From NCBI RefSeq assembly GCF_040712315.1, contig NC_134022.1, positions 7,688,001 to 7,752,000 on the forward strand: a stretch of DNA of 64,000 nucleotides, in the 5' to 3' direction. The notes under the pieces were generated by a model, which was given only the letters and a program-made list of their open reading frames with translations, did no database searches and had not been told where the DNA came from. Shown one piece after another: positions 45,573 to 58,100 of the stretch. Numbering within the stretch: position 1 is the first letter of the stretch; every line of letters begins with the position of its first letter. Position numbers and translations under genes: made by a program. The stretch comes from Castanea sativa. Its lineage: Eukaryota > Streptophyta > Magnoliopsida > Fagales > Fagaceae.

Positions 45573-48112
45573 TTACTGAGAAGTGCTGGTAGCCTCAGTG
45601 TCTTTTAATTCCAGCTCAAAGGAAGACATAACTTGTTTTCCTTTGTCTGTTGTAGTGGTTGGAGGGATCATAGGTTCTACACTTTGGCTCAGGCCCTTCT
45701 CGGCACCGTCACTCCCTTCCTTCTCTTTGTTGGAACCTGAAGGTTCTATAGGATCCGGAATGAGCTCTAGAATCATAGGAGGAAGAGTAGGAGGAATTGT
45801 CTCAGGGGCAGGAGCAGCAGCAGAAGCCTCTTCTATCTCCTGTATGTCTAGGGGAAGCCAAATGTTCTCGGACTTCCTCAGCTCGGAGGTTGAAGGAACT
45901 CCTGCTACGTTTAGGGCTTCCCCCCAGACTTGCTGACAGTATTCTCGGCACACGGCCACGAAAGCCTCTGTCAGCTGGTCTTCCGTTGCAGCTACCCCTT
46001 CCTTGTAACTTGCCTGCTTTGCAGCCTCTAGAGAATGCTTGAAGGTGCTAGCTTCCTCCTTCAGTCGCGCAAGCTCCTTCTCCAAGTCCGAGCGTTCCTT
46101 CTGGGCTTGGGAGAGCTCATCATCCTTTTGATGGAAAAGCTTGCGCTGCCCTTCTACTTGAGTCCTCATCGTTCTCAGATTGGCCTCGGCGCCGTCTCTT
46201 TCTCTTTTTAAGTTGGCCAACTGAGAGGAGAGTCTCTCGTTTTCAGCTAAGGCCTGGCCTAAAGACTTCTCAGTCTCTAGACGAATTTCCTGCTCCATTC
46301 CGGCCTTCTTCCGAGAATCCTCCACGAACTTCTCAACAGCAAAGACCTCTTGAACGGCCTGTGACAAAGTATCAGAGGGTTAAGAGTAGTAAAACATTTA
46401 CAAATAGCCAGATATTATAAATAACGAAGTATGCGCACGGAGAGAAACATACCAGGGCTAAGTCCCTTTTCAAAGAAAGGAACAGTTGAGGCTGGCTCAT
46501 CTTCTCCAAGGCATCCATATCCTTGGGCAGCAAAAGGGAACGCTCCAACGCCTCAGCCAGATGGTGGGTGTGGCCTCGCTGGAGTGCCCTAATGCTGGAC
46601 TGGCAAGAGATTGGTGCTCCATCCAATCTCAAGTCAGGAGACCAGGTAGCCGGTGCTCGGCGCACCTCGGCCATATCCCTAATTTCCCCACTCTCAACTG
46701 AACGGGCACGTCCTTTTCCCTTGTCCAGTTTCTGTTGCGGGGCTTGTTGTGGCTGCTGTCTGGGCTTCTTCCGTTTTTCGCCACCAGCCTCCTCGGCATC
46801 CCTCTTCCTTTTCTTCTTTGGCTCCTCAACTGGAGGTTTAGGATCGGCTAGAGGAGAGGGAGGTGGCAAGGTCGGGGGAACTTGGGACCTTCCCGCTCTT
46901 TTTTGGGCGACTCTCTCGCCCCTCTTGGTTAGAAGGCCGCTGAGCACGTCCATCTCTTCCTCTTCGGAATCGTCTTCGGGATGGGCAACTATTAAGCCCG
47001 CAACTCTGGAGGCCTCGGCAGGCTCTTCTTCCTCGTCAGATAGCACGACAAACTGGTTCCCTCGGGGTCTTTCAACGTCCTCGAGTTGAAACCGGTCTAT
47101 CTCGTCGTCCAACGTGTGCGAAGAGGATACTTGCTCCTCCGAAACAGCAGTTGCTTGAGAGTGCGTCGAGAGAGGGATCGCCGCGATAGGTTGTGTGTAG
47201 AGGATGGTGTTGGGGTCGTCGGGGATGTCGTGGTCGGCAGGAAAGCGTGGTCTTGCTACGTTTATCCTCTTACGCCTCCTATCCCCCGCGATAATCGCGT
47301 TCTCTATCTCCTGGAAATCCGAGGATATTGGGTCGTAGCCTAGTATTAAGTGGGCCACTCTAAGTTGCAAGTCTTCACTCACAAATACTTCTGAGCGCAG
47401 GACAAGATTCAGATCAGCAACGTTGCAGTGGCTCAAACGAGGGCGCACGAGTTGTTTATCTGCAAGAAAGAATACCAACGAAGCCAAGCACAGTTAGATC
47501 TGCAATGCATATGAGAAATCGAATTGGATGATGTGTAAAAGAAAATGAACAAATAGAAAATTTTGAGATTGAAGTACGGGGTAGAGAAATTAACTCCTAA
47601 AGAGTCACACCTGGGTCTCCCCATACGACCGGGCAGTGAGGGCCATCATGCCAGTTGCCTGAGGCGATGAGGTAGTTGTCCTTCATGCCTTTATTAGACT
47701 TGGGCAGACAGGAAATCAACCTAACTACACTAGACCGTGATTTAATGTAGTAACCTACTTTTGTAAGTTTGTGACACTCATACATGAAGACGACGTCATG
47801 CCAAGTGAGGTTTAAGCCCATCTGCTCATTTAGAGCGTCGACACTTCCTAAGACCCTAAATACATTGGGTGCGCACTGGTCTGGGCACAACCTGTGATTG
47901 CGAAGGTATTCCCTAGTTATGCTTCTCATAGGGAGGGTCATCCCACCTTCTATGAAGGCAATCATGGGGATAATGACCTCTCCCGTTTTCTTAGAATCAC
48001 CTACGGCTTCTGCCAGACAATATCTCAAACCCACGTCGCTGGGAATGTGGTATTTGGCCTTAAAGCCTTCCATCCCAGCGGCGGTATCAACTAAACACTT
48101 AAATCTACCCAT
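45573..48112 (-). CDS. Antisense spliced ORF of the Tat element, 764 aa
   Basis: Three exons on the minus strand (48112-47611, 47459-46453, 46358-45573) with GT-AG introns of 151 and 94 bp join into an open frame of 2295 nt: 764 residues and TAA. Junctions are CCCAG|GTGTG...TTGCAG|ATAAAC and GCCCTG|GTATG...TCACAG|GCC. Residues 1-170 resemble the putative gypsy-type transposon domain of plants (GGMTLPMRSITREYL, GLNLTWHDVVFMYE, LPKSNKG). Exon 2 has acidic patches, proline-rich tracts and a strong basic signal KKKRKR near residue 384. Exon 3 begins with a heptad-rich coiled coil of about 120 residues. A donor (AACTC|GTAAGT near 48213) and an AG directly before the ATG suggest a leader intron. 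Function is unknown; nuclear location is inferred. Unlike gag-pol it contains no stop. Confidence 0.8.
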
Positions 48113-48610
48113 CTAAAAGAAAGGAAAAGGCAAGTTTCAAGAAGGAATATGGTTAAGAAGGAAGCCGAGGACAGAATCCGAGGAGAAAAAGGTAGAGAAA
48201 AGTAAGGACTTACGAGTTTGCAGTTATGCGAGTTTCCACGGGTTTCTGAAGAGAAAAGATGATGATTGACGCTTTGATGTGATTGAATTCTGAAGAAATG
48301 AATAAGGGCGCAGTTTTCCAAATGTCATGACGTGCGGGAGGCGGCCTCGAAGTTGGATTTTTCCCGCCCAAATTTTCAGGAGGTGATGAGGACCGTTGGA
48401 TGTTCATCTCACCGTTGAACGTGGGGAACAGGGTGTAACTTGCAGTCATAAATGCGCGCGTTCTGGAAATCGAAGCGCCAAACAGCATTTTTAGGAATGA
48501 AACGACCCCCACACGCGTGGTGATGTACGAAACGTGTGGAGGGAGCTCTGGTCGGATCAAAACCCTATTTTTCTCCTCGGATAAGGAAAAATAAAGTTTT
48601 TAGGGGCTAT

Positions 48611-49366
48611 TGTGGGGACTAAAAGGACCTAAGTAAGTGTTTGGGCATTGGGCTTTGTTGATGGGCGATAGTTTGTTTAGACTAAAAGCCTCTTAGAACC
48701 GTAACTCGACCCATGAGTCGAGAGTCCGAGGATTTGTCCGAGGACGAATATCTCCTCGGACAGACCCACGATGACCTTGGGATTCGCCAGAAAGATCAAG
48801 GCAGGGTTACGTAAAAACCGTTGGTTAAAAGGGGGACTTAGGCGCCCTCCAGACGCAATGGTGTGAGGGAAATATCTTATGAAAAGGCTGCTACCTCCAC
48901 ATTAAAGACCCTACACCTGCCTCCCTGGCCGCATTAATAGGGGAGTGACCCCTGAATAGTAGAAGTCAGCCTTCTTGCTGTTATTTAAAGACTCCCAGAG
49001 GGTGGTGGATGGGACAGATGACTAATAGGGTGATTTGTGTGACACGTGGATAAAGAAGGAAGAAGAAGAAGTATTTAAGGAGGAAAGAGGGCAAAGAAAA
49101 GGAGAGAGACATTTATAAAGAATTGTGCTCTTTGAGAAAGAAAAAGAAAAAGAATATATAATTTGTCCTCGACTTACGTCCGAGGAGGTTGATTTTGCCC
49201 AGTTTGTCTTTTATTTGCAAGCACTGTAATATTTTAGCCTGTTCATCAAGTCTCAAATATCACTAAACTAGATTGCGAGTCCACACTCTACAAATTTCAT
49301 TGTTTAAGGTTCATTGGGCCTAAGCCCACGTGTGTTTTTGGGTCCAGGTACAATTGAGCGCTTACA
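48611..49366 (+). repeat. 3' LTR
   Basis: It begins TGTGGGGACT and ends GCGCTTACA, the same length as the 5' LTR. The purine-rich run just upstream (AAGGAAAAATAAAG, then AGGGG at 48602-48606) is the likely but weak polypurine tract. Differences from the 5' LTR are mostly transitions. Confidence 0.96.
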
Positions 49367-49682
49367 CATTCCATATGCGCATAACAATTATAAAAATAAA
49401 AAGTCATTAAAAATAACTCACCCCTCCCTTAAATTTAGAAAATATTATTTTTTTTAAGAAATAATATATTTTAGGAAATATAATTGTATGAGTAAGATTT
49501 ATCCTAAAATACATCTTAAGTTTTTTTTTCCTAATGTTACTATTACAACCAAGCTTATGAATATGTTTAATTGTTTCATTATAGTTTCTCAAAAAAAAAA
49601 AATTTTGTTACAACATATTTTATTCTCAGTAATAAAGATTACTATTTCTGTTGTAATCCTTATTTAGTGTACCAAATGCGTC

Positions 49683-50744
49683 CTAGAAACAAGTTGTTAT
49701 TTGCTATTACTAATAGGTAAAAAAGTAATTTTATTGTTGAGTTCAAAATAAAACTAATAAAAACATATTACCTAGGATTTATTATAAACATATTATGAAA
49801 ATATTGTGGACATAAAATTTGTCTACAACTAAAAATAGTTATCACCTCAGTGATACTGCTGGCACAAAATAACCATGTCACCTGCCATATTGGCATTTTT
49901 CTTTTTTCATGTCTAAACCTTATAGGTTAGAAATGATTTCGAATTAAACCCACTCTTTTAGAGATGATTTCATAGTTTAGATCTTTTTCTTTTTCTTTTT
50001 TAGATAAATTTTATTGTTACAATGAGGAGGGAGATTTGGACCCTTGACGTCTTTATTGAAAATACTAGGAAATGTCATTTTGAAGGAAGTATAAATAAAA
50101 ATCTTCATTGTGAATGGTTGCAAGTATTTAATGAAGAGTTTCAATTATAATATATGGTATAATTCTTTGTGAAAATTTCAATATGCTAAAAATGTCTTAG
50201 CAAAATTTAAATTATCACCTTGATTATATTTGACCTCTAGATTATCAAAATGCATAATTGACACCTCCCAATTTTAAAAATACATTACACTTTACTCCAT
50301 CATCTATTTTTGTGTTAACCTTAATGAAATCTAGTGTCAAAGACCAATTCACCTCTCAATCGCCTGTTTTGGAGAGAGGTAAATTGGTCTTTCAATGCTC
50401 TGTCAGACATAATACCAAAACAAACATCAGGGGACATTGACATGGAGTCATAATTTTTGTGGGTCAATCATGCTTTCAATAATTTAAGGAGTCAAGCGTA
50501 ATCAGGATAATAGTTTAAGGTAAAAAAGTGAAACTTGCAGTTAAATAAATAAATAAATGTCTGCACTTAGGTCATACATTAATCATTCATTTTAGAAAAA
50601 AAAATTATAAAAAATTGAAAAGCTGTCAACAAAATCATTCATTTTTTCATTTTTCTATAAAAAGTTTCTATAATAAATTTACTAATATATGCCTTAAGAG
50701 CATGTTTTAGTAAAATCTTAAATAAATAAATGAGAAGTATTAGT
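49683..50744. other. AT-rich spacer
   Basis: I see no supported gene. Short AAATAAAT runs occur near 50545, and a 60-codon ORF at 50258 shows no resemblance to anything. It lies between the split MITE and the next hAT-like element. Confidence 0.45.
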
Positions 50745-51605
50745 GCAAGACATGGCAAAACAGGTCAGAAAATTCTGACCCGACCCGACCCAAACTCGGT
50801 TTTTTTGACCCGAAGCAAAAAAGGGTTGACTCGTAACCCAACCCGACCTGCGACCTGACCCGAACCCAAACCATTTTTTAAAACTTTTTTTTTTTGGTAA
50901 AAAGAAATAATGAAATTAAGACAATATTGGTTTAATTATTTGTTGTGAGTTTTAAGGAAATAATTGAGACATTTACATAACTGCATGTAAATTAATTGAA
51001 AGATGAATGATTAAGCATTTTGTAATGAGTAAAAAATTTTAGATATCAAATAGCAAAATACATGCCAAGATAATCTAGTTACAATACAGTTAAAAACATA
51101 GATTTAAAATTGTAGACATGTGTAAAAAAACATTCACAAATGTGCAAATAGTGAAGCCAAAGTATCAAATTAACATAAATTATGAATGCTTAGACTTATT
51201 TTTTAACAATTTATGTCCAAAATAAATGGCTTTTCAAAGTAAATTATAATATTTCCTAGAGTGCATGTTGCTTAACAATGATATGATATTCATGAAAGAG
51301 GCCATGTATAAATAAGTAAACAATCAAACTTTAATGTATATTTCAGATTGAAATTGAGTGCCAACTACAATTGATAATAGATTATAAAATTAATTTCCAA
51401 GATTGTAAATTTCTTATATGTTTTTATTCTTTGTCAAATGAATTATCCAATAAGTCATTTGTGATTTTGTTTTATATTTTGGGATGTTGATATTGTGTAG
51501 AAATAAAACTTGTGTATTTGTTTTACTTATCTTTGTGTTATTTTATTTTAAATAGCAATGTTAGGATTTATATAATTTTAAAATTATTGATTAAGTATTA
51601 ATAAG

Positions 51606-54531
51606 TGTTAGAGTACATTTTTTTTTTACACCTAATTTTATTTGAATACCACCTATTTATTTTCAAATACCACTAATACGTTATTGGGTTTTCCCAAATA
51701 TTTTTTGCTCTATTATTATGTTAATCACAAATGTTTCATATCTCATTGTGTAAATTGGGTCATGATATAAACTATCACAAAAAGCCCAAAAACTCATATT
51801 TTATCCAATTTTATTATCATTATTTAGTTAAGCCCAAAACCGGTCCTATGAACCCAATACACACATCCTATTCTATTAAAGCCCAAGAATACTTATGATT
51901 GGTAATATTTGAAAAGCCCATGATTCAAGTCCGTGGCAAAACAATTTTTTCAATGGAATTCAAATCCATAATCCAAGCCCATGATTTAAACACATGGCAA
52001 TTTATTTATCCAAAGCCCAATTCACATTAGCAATATTTAAAGCTCAATTTTCATTGACAACATCAAAGCCCAATTCTCATTAGCAATATCAAAACCCAGT
52101 TCTCGCTGGCAATAATGAAAATCCAATTTTCATTGGCAACATCAAATCCCATTTCTCATTGGTAATACTAAAACCCAATTCTCGCTGGCAATATTTAAAG
52201 CCCACTTCTCATTGGCAATATCAAAGTCCAATTCTCATTGGCAATATCAAAAGCCTAATTTACGTTGACACTATTAAGAGCCTAAGCTAACTACTTGGCA
52301 CTATTATATCAAAAGCCCAAGGTTATTAATACTTGACAAAATACTATATAATAATTATTTCACTTAAAAGTCTAATAATGAACAATACTTTAGATTCTTA
52401 AACCTATTACTATAATATTACAAGCTCATGAAATTTATGAATTATCTATTCTCAAAACCCATGACAATCATCTTATAAAAGCCCATGGAAAGTTATGATT
52501 ATTTATCTTAAACCCATGATATTTATTTATTTCATTTCATATTATAAACTCATGTTCACTATTTATCTTACATCACAACATTCATAATATCTATTTCCAA
52601 AACTCATGATAATTATTCACCTTACAAGCATATTATGATTATGTATACAAAAACCCATGAGAATATCACATTATTCCACTATAGTGGTTGTTACCATATT
52701 TTATTTGAAACCCATGGATATTACCTCTATTTAAAACACATGGTAAATATTATTCTCAAGAAAATATTGGAGGCCATTATTTAAAAGCCCCATAGAAAAT
52801 ATCATTTACAAAGTAATTCATAGCAAAAATTATGAAAAACTATACAAGATGTTATTTAAAGCCCATGGAAATTAATACCCAAAATCTATCATAAATATTT
52901 ATTAAAGCTCATGGATTCATTTTATTTCTATTAACAACTAAAACCCATGTGGAATTAAAATTCATGGCAATATTTGGTAGCTTTGTCCATTTTGTAGGGC
53001 TCACAATGAGAAAGCAAAAGGGTAAACCTAAGTGGAGAGAACCACTAAGTCAGAGGCCCATCAAAAATACTCAGCCCCCATGGCCAAGCCCAACATGAAA
53101 TCTCAGCCACAATAGCCTATGTGTGTAAACTGATTCCACTAGAGAACCTTATTCAGTTCTAACTTCTGCTAGAGGTTACCTCAAGAAGCAACCAAGCTCC
53201 CAAACCAAATTAGGAGCTGGCCACCTGTCCCACTGCCAAGTTTGACATGAACAGTACCAGAGGCTGACACCTGACACCTAAAGGTTATTGGGCAATAAAT
53301 ACTTTTTTTCCCTAAGTTTTGGTCACAACTCAAGGAAGCCATAACCAAGACCTCCAAACTCATGAAATCCTCAATCAAATAGTTTATTTTATTACAAAAA
53401 ATGTATGTAAGTGGTTCATGAACCAAGCCCATGAATCCTAAAGGAGAAAATTTGGGAACATGTGGTTTGGAGGGCATAAAGGGATCTCTACCTAAACCCT
53501 CTAAAGTGGACTTAAACTTTGACACCTGGCTTGGAGTGTTGAATCCTACTTCTTAGGGTCCAAATCTCAGTTGCAACACTCGGGTTCTTCCTTAATACTT
53601 GCCTTAATCTCATTGGCTGAACACAATCTCAGCAAGCTTAGCATTTAATGCAAGATTACCCCAAATACTACCCATGTGTAACATTGCCCAAAGAAGCAAA
53701 ATAGCCCCAAAAGCAAATCTCCCATTTTTAGGCCAAATCTAGGTTATTAATTCAGCTATCCTGCTCCCCTAAATCAAACCTACGTTTTTTGGATTTTAGC
53801 TAGTTAATGCTTGCTCTAATCCTCTCTATAAAGGGCAAACCACTCCATCCCCTAAGGGGGGAGACAAAAGCCTCTCTAAAAATTTCTATCATTAACTACA
53901 TTCTGCAGAAATTCAGTCCCTCTTAAGCTTTCTTTAAGCTTCCCCAAGCTCTCTTAAGCTCACTTACAACCTTTCTCAGCCTATAGTCACCATAACACCA
54001 ACATTCCCCACCTTGCTTGCACCTTCCTACTCCATAAACATCTCATAACTGACCATAACCAGCCTAAACTCCCTCCATGAAACTCGGCCAAGCTTCCTCT
54101 TAACCAACTTCTCATAAGCTCATACACTCACCCAACAAAAAACCTTCACCTTACATACCACCCACATTTCCCTTAAGGATCTTAGCAACCATATGCTACA
54201 CTAAGCTGAGATTTCCTCTCTCCCTTCAGACCATGCCAAATAACTCCTTTTTCATCACTATGCAACCACCAATATTTACTTATTGTTTTACTATGAGAGG
54301 CTATAATGTATTTGAGACTTTTTGGAATTTTTTCTTCATATTAATGTAATGATGGCCAAGAGCACTATGGACCTTATTGAACAAAATGCATAAGGATTTC
54401 CTGAAGTTAATACTTTATTAAATTTATTTAATAATTGAATATAAATTACCCTACCACCGGAGATGATACTGTACTGTTGGAAGAATGATTTGAACTATGA
54501 TGCTGTAAAAGGATAATATAACAAACTAACA
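51606..54531 (+). mobile_element. Solo-LTR candidate, 2.9 kb
   Basis: The block starts TGTTAG and ends CTAACA, a matching inverted terminus. TATAAAG at about 53827 follows a long AT- and GCCCA-rich U3-like region and precedes a pyrimidine-rich transcript-start-like stretch. Flanks ATAAG and ATAGT are similar but not identical, so the duplication is not proven. No coding domains are seen. Confidence 0.4.
52010..52280. repeat. Minisatellite, unit about 25-27 bp
   Basis: About ten degenerate units of CCCAATTCTCATTGGCAATA plus TCAAAG are visible, drifting at both edges. It lies in the U3-like part of the solo-LTR candidate. Confidence 0.8.
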
Positions 54532-55180
54532 ATAGTAACGTGTTTAGCTTTATTGTTGTCTTCTTGTTAGGGTGCTGCCTCTATCTCTTGCTTGGGCAGA
54601 CTTATACAACACCGAAAGCCTTTAGGCTTTATTTCAAGGGCCCATCATCTAGTTTCGGCTTGGCTACCTTATATTCTATTCGGGAACATCAAAACTTTTC
54701 CCTCAACAATAAGTGTAGTTCATTCTTGATATAAGTGGTAAATTCAAAGTAATACATTTTACATCAAGTAATTTGTTGCATGACTTTCCAAATGGCAAAT
54801 ACATGTTATTTTCTTTATTATTATTTTTTTTAAAAAAAAAAACTCATGTGAAAAATACGGGTCAACCTGGCCCGATTTACAACCCAATTAACCCGAACTC
54901 ATTTTTAACCCACTTGACCCCACAACCCATTTAATCCCATACACCGATTGACCCACCCCAACCTGGCCCAACCCGCCCTTTTTGCCAGGTCTGTGCAGCA
55001 TTTCAGCAAGTAGCAACTACTAGTCTACTACCAGCAGCAGCAGAAGGCTTACCCTCCTCAGAAGTTGGAAGTTAAAAAAGTTACACATCCCTACCCCACA
55101 TTTTCAAAGTTGAAGCCAAATAGCCAAAAAGAAAAACAACCTTAGCTCAGAAAGAAGTAAGTAGCAGTTAGCAATTGAGC

Positions 55181-58100
55181 ATGATGTTCCGGCAAGCTTC
55201 ACGCCTCTTGGCTGGTTCGGTGAGGTTGAGTAGGAGACCCTTTTCCACGGCCACAGAGGTCCCTGCTGCTACCACCACCCACACGGACTCAGGCTTCATG
55301 GAGTCATGGACGAAAGTGATACCAAACATAGACCCTCCCAAGACCCCTTCACATTTCATGAACCCTCGTCCCGCTACACCCTCTTCCATCCCTTCCAAGA
55401 TCACTGTCAACTTTGTGCTCCCCTATGCCTCCGAGCTCTCCACCAAGGAGGTACGGTGCCTAATTCTCTCTCACATTTTCCGGGTTTTGCTTATTCACTC
55501 TGGTTATGTTGTGTGTCCATTTTAACTTGCAGTTATTGTTTGTTGTGGATTCTTTTCATCTGGGTTTTGCTTACATTTTTATTTAATTTGATGAAATCCA
55601 AGAGTTTTGGAAATCTAACTCACCATTAATTATTCTGATCAAAAACAAAATTCTGACCATTTTACCTCAGATTCCTTTGGTTTCTGTGGGGTTTTTCTTT
55701 TTTCCCAATCTTTGGCTTGTTTTTATTAGTTTGGACATTGTTGTGGGTTTTGGGTTAGTTTTATTTCTTAATGATGGTGATTGATTTTGGAATTTTGTGT
55801 ACTGATTGACCATTTCAGCTTGGATTATTTGGTCTCTACGCTTTTCTTCTTACTTGCTTTTTGATTGAATGTGATGACAAGGTTATCGATTTTGGGCAAT
55901 TTGTTTAAATTTTCATTTATGTTTGGGTTATTAGGCATGTTAATTTTAGGACATCAAATTTATTTGAAGAAATGAGAAGATCAATTATCTCAACATGTAC
56001 TTGTCTTTTGTATCTTGATTTCTATCAACATTGTATTAGCCATGCTGAAAATCAGCTGAAATTGCACTAGCCTACCTTTTCAAGTCTCTGTGACATGAAA
56101 GTGCAGGTAGTTTGGCACCCCTAGATATTGATTATTTTAGGAATATGCAGTGTTAGTGTGTTACTGTCTTAGTAAATGGGAAATATCTTTGGGAGGTTAA
56201 TTGTTTTGGAATTAGATGAATGTTCCAACCGTAAATCTATGACAAGTGCAGCACTATATTGTCTTGACATTTACTACTTTACTCAAGGTCAATTAACAAA
56301 AAAGTGTTCAATTGATTTTTTTTTTTTTTTTGTTGATAAGTAATAAAGATTCATTGATATAAAAAGAGAGTCACTCAAGTACAAAGGGTGTATACAAGGG
56401 GGAACAAATCAAAGACGAACATTACAAAAGTCAAGTAAATCCAAAATAGAAGAAAAAGGATGGCTTCTCCTCACTGAGAACCAGTCAAGTAAGGTTCAGA
56501 AAAAAAGAAGCTTCAGATCAGGCATGGAACTCTCGATGTCTTCCAAACACCTACTATTGCTCTCATTCCAAATACACCATAACAAACAATGAGGAACGAC
56601 CTTCCATATATCTCCATTACGATGACGACCAAAACAACCTTGCCAGCAAGCTAATAGCCCAACAACAAACCTTGGCATAACCCAACAAACTTCGAATAAA
56701 CCGAAAACCATATCCCACAACTGGCAACTGGGCAATGAAGGAAAAGATGGTCAACACTTTCACAATTGCACTTGCACATATGAAGTGAATAAAGAGATTT
56801 CAATTGATAATTTGACATGATGAAGTGAATAAAGAGATTTCATATGGAGAATTGTCATTTGTAAGGCAGATGATTCTTAAAAATAGAATTTTAGCTCCAA
56901 TAATTTGATTGTGGAAGGGAGTATTATTTGTATTTTGTAACATTTTGGAGTCTTTGAAAGTACGCAGTGTTGATATGTGATTGCAACTGGTTTGAGAAGT
57001 GATTGTTGTGCGCATCCTGAGGTTTTTGGACCATATAAAGGTTCACATAAAAGCTATAATTTTCAGTTTTTGGTGAATAGTATGTGTGGATGTGGTGGAT
57101 ATAAAGAGTATTCATAGAATGGTGTTCTGTATAAATCCATATATTTCAACCCATAAACTGACAACATACCCAGTTCATTGGGGTAGAGAAAGAACAGAAC
57201 TTTCAATAGTAGCCAGAGACCCTTTTAATTCACTCAGTCTGTATACCGGCATGTAAGAGGAGATATTGTTGCTGATTATATTACAAAAGATGTCTTAAGA
57301 AGAGGGAGTTTTACACCCAAAATCTTGTGTGTTGTGCTTGAACATTCACACCTTGCAGTGTATTTAGTAACTAAATTGTTAAGTGTTTCTCTATAAATCA
57401 GCTCACTTTGCATTATGAAAAGGGTCAGAATTAATGTAAAACTCCCCATGCCATCAAGGTTTACTAGACATTGTGAATGGTTACCAATTGTTAGAATGTT
57501 GGGACAATTTTTTTTTTTTTTGATATGATAGATTTAAACCTATAGTGTCTACTCAATGATAATTGCTTTTTATCATCAAGCCAAAACATCAATTGGTTTT
57601 TTTGTGTAGGCGGCATTTGAACTAGGTCGATTATTCAACTGCAAGGAACTTTACCAGATAACTAACTAAAATGCACAATAAATAAATAAATAAAAAAGAG
57701 AGAGATTTTGGATGTTAAAACTTAAAACTTGTTGCAATGATTTACTTATCAAAAAAAAAAAAACTCATTGCAATGATTTTTTTTTTGTAAACCTCACTTA
57801 TGAATGTAATATAGGAAATGATGGGCCTTGATCTTCTATTTTACCTTTAGACTCCCTTAGTTTCTATAGAAGACATTTTCCTTGGATAGAAAATACTTTC
57901 TGAAATTTGATTTAATTTTCTTTGTTTGGTTGAGATCTTAAAAATAATTCTTTTATTGTTTATTTGTAACAAAAAATCACAAAAAGTTAGTAGGCAGTAA
58001 AGGTGATGGAAAAGGGGGAGCACAGTCATGGTGATAGTGGTAGCAGAGTGTGGGGAAGGAGGTGGTGGGGGAGGCGGAGGTGTGGATTAGGCAGTGGGAG

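Larger units (their letters stand above)
38456..49366 (+). mobile_element. Ty3/gypsy Tat-lineage LTR retrotransposon
   Basis: This is a complete 10,911-bp element: 5' LTR, primer-binding site, single-frame gag-pol with internal stops, spacer with tandem repeats and (TA)n, antisense gene, 3' LTR. CATTC is duplicated at both sides (38451-38455, 49367-49371). The Tat lineage is indicated by a second, archaeal-type RNase H after the gypsy RNase H, the CX2HX4HX4C gag knuckle, and an additional antisense ORF downstream of pol, a trait reported for Tat elements such as Grande. LTRs are both 756 bp and differ at about 24 positions by my hand count. Confidence 0.96.
38229..49682. mobile_element. MITE (about 540 bp) split by the Tat element
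   Basis: The left end GGGCATGTTTGGTATA (38229) and right end ...GTACCAAATGCGTCC (to 49682) are inverted over about 14 bp. Removing the 10.9-kb retroelement and one CATTC leaves about 535 bp of AT-rich non-coding DNA. No clean target duplication is visible, so the exact superfamily (hAT-like by its TTTGG motif) is uncertain. Confidence 0.5.
50745..54996. mobile_element. hAT-like element with nested solo LTR
   Basis: The left end (AGACATGGCAAAACAGGTC) and right end (...CCTTTTTGCCAGGTCT) are inverted. Both carry arrays of GACCCGACCCGAACC-type subterminal repeats in opposite orientation. GTGCA lies just outside both ends, but a full 8-bp duplication is not clear. Without the nested LTR candidate the element would be about 1.3 kb, non-coding. 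Confidence 0.55.

Noticed and set aside
45583..47343. Plus-strand ORFs of 71-188 codons
   Set aside because: They are complements of the spliced antisense gene with skewed composition; the minus-strand frame has splice sites and domain-like features.
52010..52280. CRISPR-like regular repeats
   Set aside because: Units are contiguous and degenerate with no unique spacers, and the genome is a plant.
53181..53525. 114-codon minus-strand ORF
   Set aside because: It lies within the U3-like part of the solo-LTR candidate and has no homology or splice context.
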